Assembly: GCA_036511855.1 (NCBI GenBank)
Contig: DATCBN010000081.1
Span: 1 to 43,306 of the forward strand
Reading direction: 5' to 3'
Origin: Candidatus Eremiobacteraceae bacterium
Lineage (GTDB): Bacteria; Vulcanimicrobiota; Vulcanimicrobiia; Eremiobacterales; Eremiobacteraceae
Length of the DNA stretch: 43,306 nucleotides
In this document: in pieces, positions 39,285 through 43,306 of the stretch
Layout of the letters: each line of letters starts with the position of its first letter
Position numbering within the stretch: the first letter of the stretch is position 1
The notes under the pieces: generated by a model
Databases searched by the model: none
The model's input: the letters and a program-made list of their open reading frames with translations, nothing else
Told to the model about the DNA's origin: nothing
Program-made: the position numbers and the translations under genes

Positions 39285-40386
39285 TTACGAGGCGCGGCGG
39301 CGTTGCTGCAGATACGCCCACATGAACGGATCCAGTTTGCCGTCCAGCACGCCCGCCGCATCGCTGATCTTCACTTCGGTCCGATGGTCGTTCACCATCG
39401 TGTACGGCTGCAGCGTGTACGATCTGATCTGACTGCCCCATTCGATGGCGCTCTTCTGTCCGCCGAGGCTTGCAAGTTTAGCGGCGCGCTCCTCGCGCTC
39501 TCGCTGCGCCAGTTTTGCGGCCAGCATCTTCATCGCGCGGTTGCGGTTGGCCAACTGCGAGCGCTCAGTCTGGCACGCGACGATGATGCCGCTAGCCTTG
39601 TGGGTGATGCGGATCGCGCTCTCCGTCTTGTTGACATACTGGCCGCCCGCGCCGCCGCTCTTGTATGTTTCGATTTCGATTTCGTCCGACCGGATCTCGG
39701 GCGCCTTGTCCGCTTCTTCAAGCTCGGGTGTGAGATCCACCGAGGCGAACGACGTGTGCCGGCGTTTTGCAGCATCGAACGGCGAGATGCGCACGAGCCG
39801 GTGGACGCCGCGTTCGCTCTCGAGATAGCCGTAGGCATTGCGGCCTTGGACGAGCAGCGTCGCGCTTTTCAATCCGGCTTCGTCGCCATCGAGACTGTCC
39901 ACGATCTCGGCGCGATAGCCGTGCTGCTCCGCCCACCGCAAGTACATGCGAAGAAGCATCGACGTCCAGTCGCACGCTTCGGTGCCGCCGGCGCCCGCAT
40001 GAATGCTGAGGATCGCGTCGTGGGAATCGTACTCGCCATCGAGCACGGCGGTCATCTCGGCGTCGTCGACCCGCTTTGCCAGCGCGGTGACCTCTGCGGT
40101 CACCTCGGCTTCGAACGCGGCGTCCGTATCGCTCAACCCGATAAATTCGGCGAGCTCCGCGGATTTCGACGCGAGGACCCCAAGCGGGTCGACATCGGCT
40201 TTGATGTCGGCCAGTTTCTTCATGTGTTTCTGCGCGGATTGGGCGTCATCCCAAAACGCCGGGTCGTGGGTCTGGAGTTCGAGTTCGTTTATTTCGCGGA
40301 GCTTGCCGGCATAGTCAAAGCCGCACCTGAAGGGTTTTCAGGCGATCGTCGATGCGCGCGAGGTCGGTCTTCAATTGTTCGTTCAT
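39285..40386 (-). CDS. prfB: Peptide chain release factor 2, with programmed +1 frameshift
   Basis: Release factor for UGA/UAA codons. Reading starts at ATG 40386 (GGGAG upstream): 23 codons ending CTT, then in-frame TGA (40317-40315). Shifting +1 gives GAC TAT GCC and continues without a stop to 39285, for 366 residues. The catalytic GGQ is in SGGAGGQYVNK and the stop-codon-reading SPF is in RISPFDAAKRR, which specifies RF2. The upstream part (MNEQLKTDLARIDDRL) matches RF2 homologues only if both frames are joined. An annotation beginning at 40223 would miss the N-terminal 54 residues. It lies 8 bases after the secA stop, in one operon. Confidence 0.96.
40314..40328 (-). promoter_or_regulatory. 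prfB programmed +1 frameshift site
   Basis: On the minus strand AGGTG CGG CTT TGA C: a Shine-Dalgarno-like AGGTG three bases before CTT, then the UGA and a C. This is the canonical autoregulatory RF2 site (E. coli AGGGGG TAT CTT TGA C), with the same 3-base spacing but a weaker internal Shine-Dalgarno. Confidence 0.93.
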
Positions 40387-40394
40387 GCTGCTCC

Positions 40395-43118
<2,724 letters not shown>

Positions 43119-43170
43119 AGGTGAGCAGACCTCCGGAATGGGTGCGAATGCGGCATGGGAAGCCGCAGCG

Positions 43171-43306
43171 CTAGCGCCGGAGCTGCGTGGTCAGCACGAC
43201 GGGGACGATTTGCGGTGCGAGCCAGTCGGCCACCGCTGCTTTTGGGTGCCGGTCGGTCCGTGATGATTGATGTGGCGCTCGTCCAGCCGCGGTGAACGCC
43301 GAACAC
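43171..43306 (-). CDS. Possible C-terminus of an unidentified gene upstream of secA (partial)
   Basis: One minus-strand frame is open from the window edge to a TAG at 43171 and ends [25 protein letters not shown]. This amphipathic end looks like protein, but only 44 residues are visible and no family can be named. The other two frames also contain open stretches, so this is tentative. Confidence 0.25.
   Translation of the reverse strand, partial: CSAFTAAGRAPHQSSRTDRHPKAAVADWLAPQIVPVVLTTQLRR

Overview
The window looks like a chromosomal stretch of a high-GC, deep-branching diderm-type bacterium. Its gene content (sec and flagellar export genes, a PHA granule cluster, rpoD/dnaG, and many GTG/TTG starts with 4-base stop-start overlaps) would fit the Eremiobacterota/WPS-2 area. 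That placement is inference; no rRNA gene is present to confirm it. Most of the window is housekeeping, with no phage, IS, CRISPR, tRNA or rRNA genes seen.

Layout, left to right. 1-8864 (all minus): a flagellar export run (flgG-like, fliM-like, fliN, fliP, fliQ, fliR, flhB, flhA), in which all but one junction overlap by 4 bases, ends in an HD-domain gene and is followed by secD and the start of secF. 8865-9368 is gene-poor. 9369-11970: modC, modB and a TetR regulator. 12018-14048: a secreted HEAT/cyclophilin protein, divergent from a KGG-repeat stress protein with a SigB-like promoter. 14061-22767 (minus): rpoD, dnaG, dgt, an unknown secreted protein and pyruvate phosphate dikinase with a basic Ala/Lys/Pro extension. 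23094-27863 (plus): an Lrp regulator and a polyhydroxyalkanoate cluster (two phaB paralogues, phaC, an XRE regulator, a phasin). 27889-34785 (minus): glyS, an ABC-2 exporter pair, a small orphan gene, rlmN, a type-4 uracil-DNA glycosylase and a GT2 glycosyltransferase. 34786-39156: a small redox-disulfide protein, an RCK-pore-RCK potassium channel, an M61 peptidase and a small secreted protein. 39285-43118 (minus): prfB with its programmed frameshift, then secA.

Functional links. SecA, SecD and SecF belong to the same Sec export route although they lie at opposite ends of the window. The PHA cluster is self-contained except for a beta-ketothiolase: PhaB makes 3-hydroxybutyryl-CoA, PhaC polymerises it, the phasin coats the granule, and the XRE protein is the likely regulator. 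The phaB2 and phasin genes share a near-identical core promoter.

The most unusual signals are four. (1) A 0.6-kb segment with one low-GC orphan gene sits at the 3' end of rlmN and is bracketed by a 12-bp repeat; the outer copy still reads as an old rlmN C-terminus with synonymous codon differences, the footprint of a site-specific insertion. (2) A family of intergenic palindromes includes two copies in which a GG/CC swap keeps the stem paired. (3) Two unrelated enzymes, PpdK and PhaC, carry histone-like Ala/Lys/Pro basic tails. (4) The export gene run is compact, translationally coupled, and headed by a rod-protein homologue lacking the canonical N-terminus.
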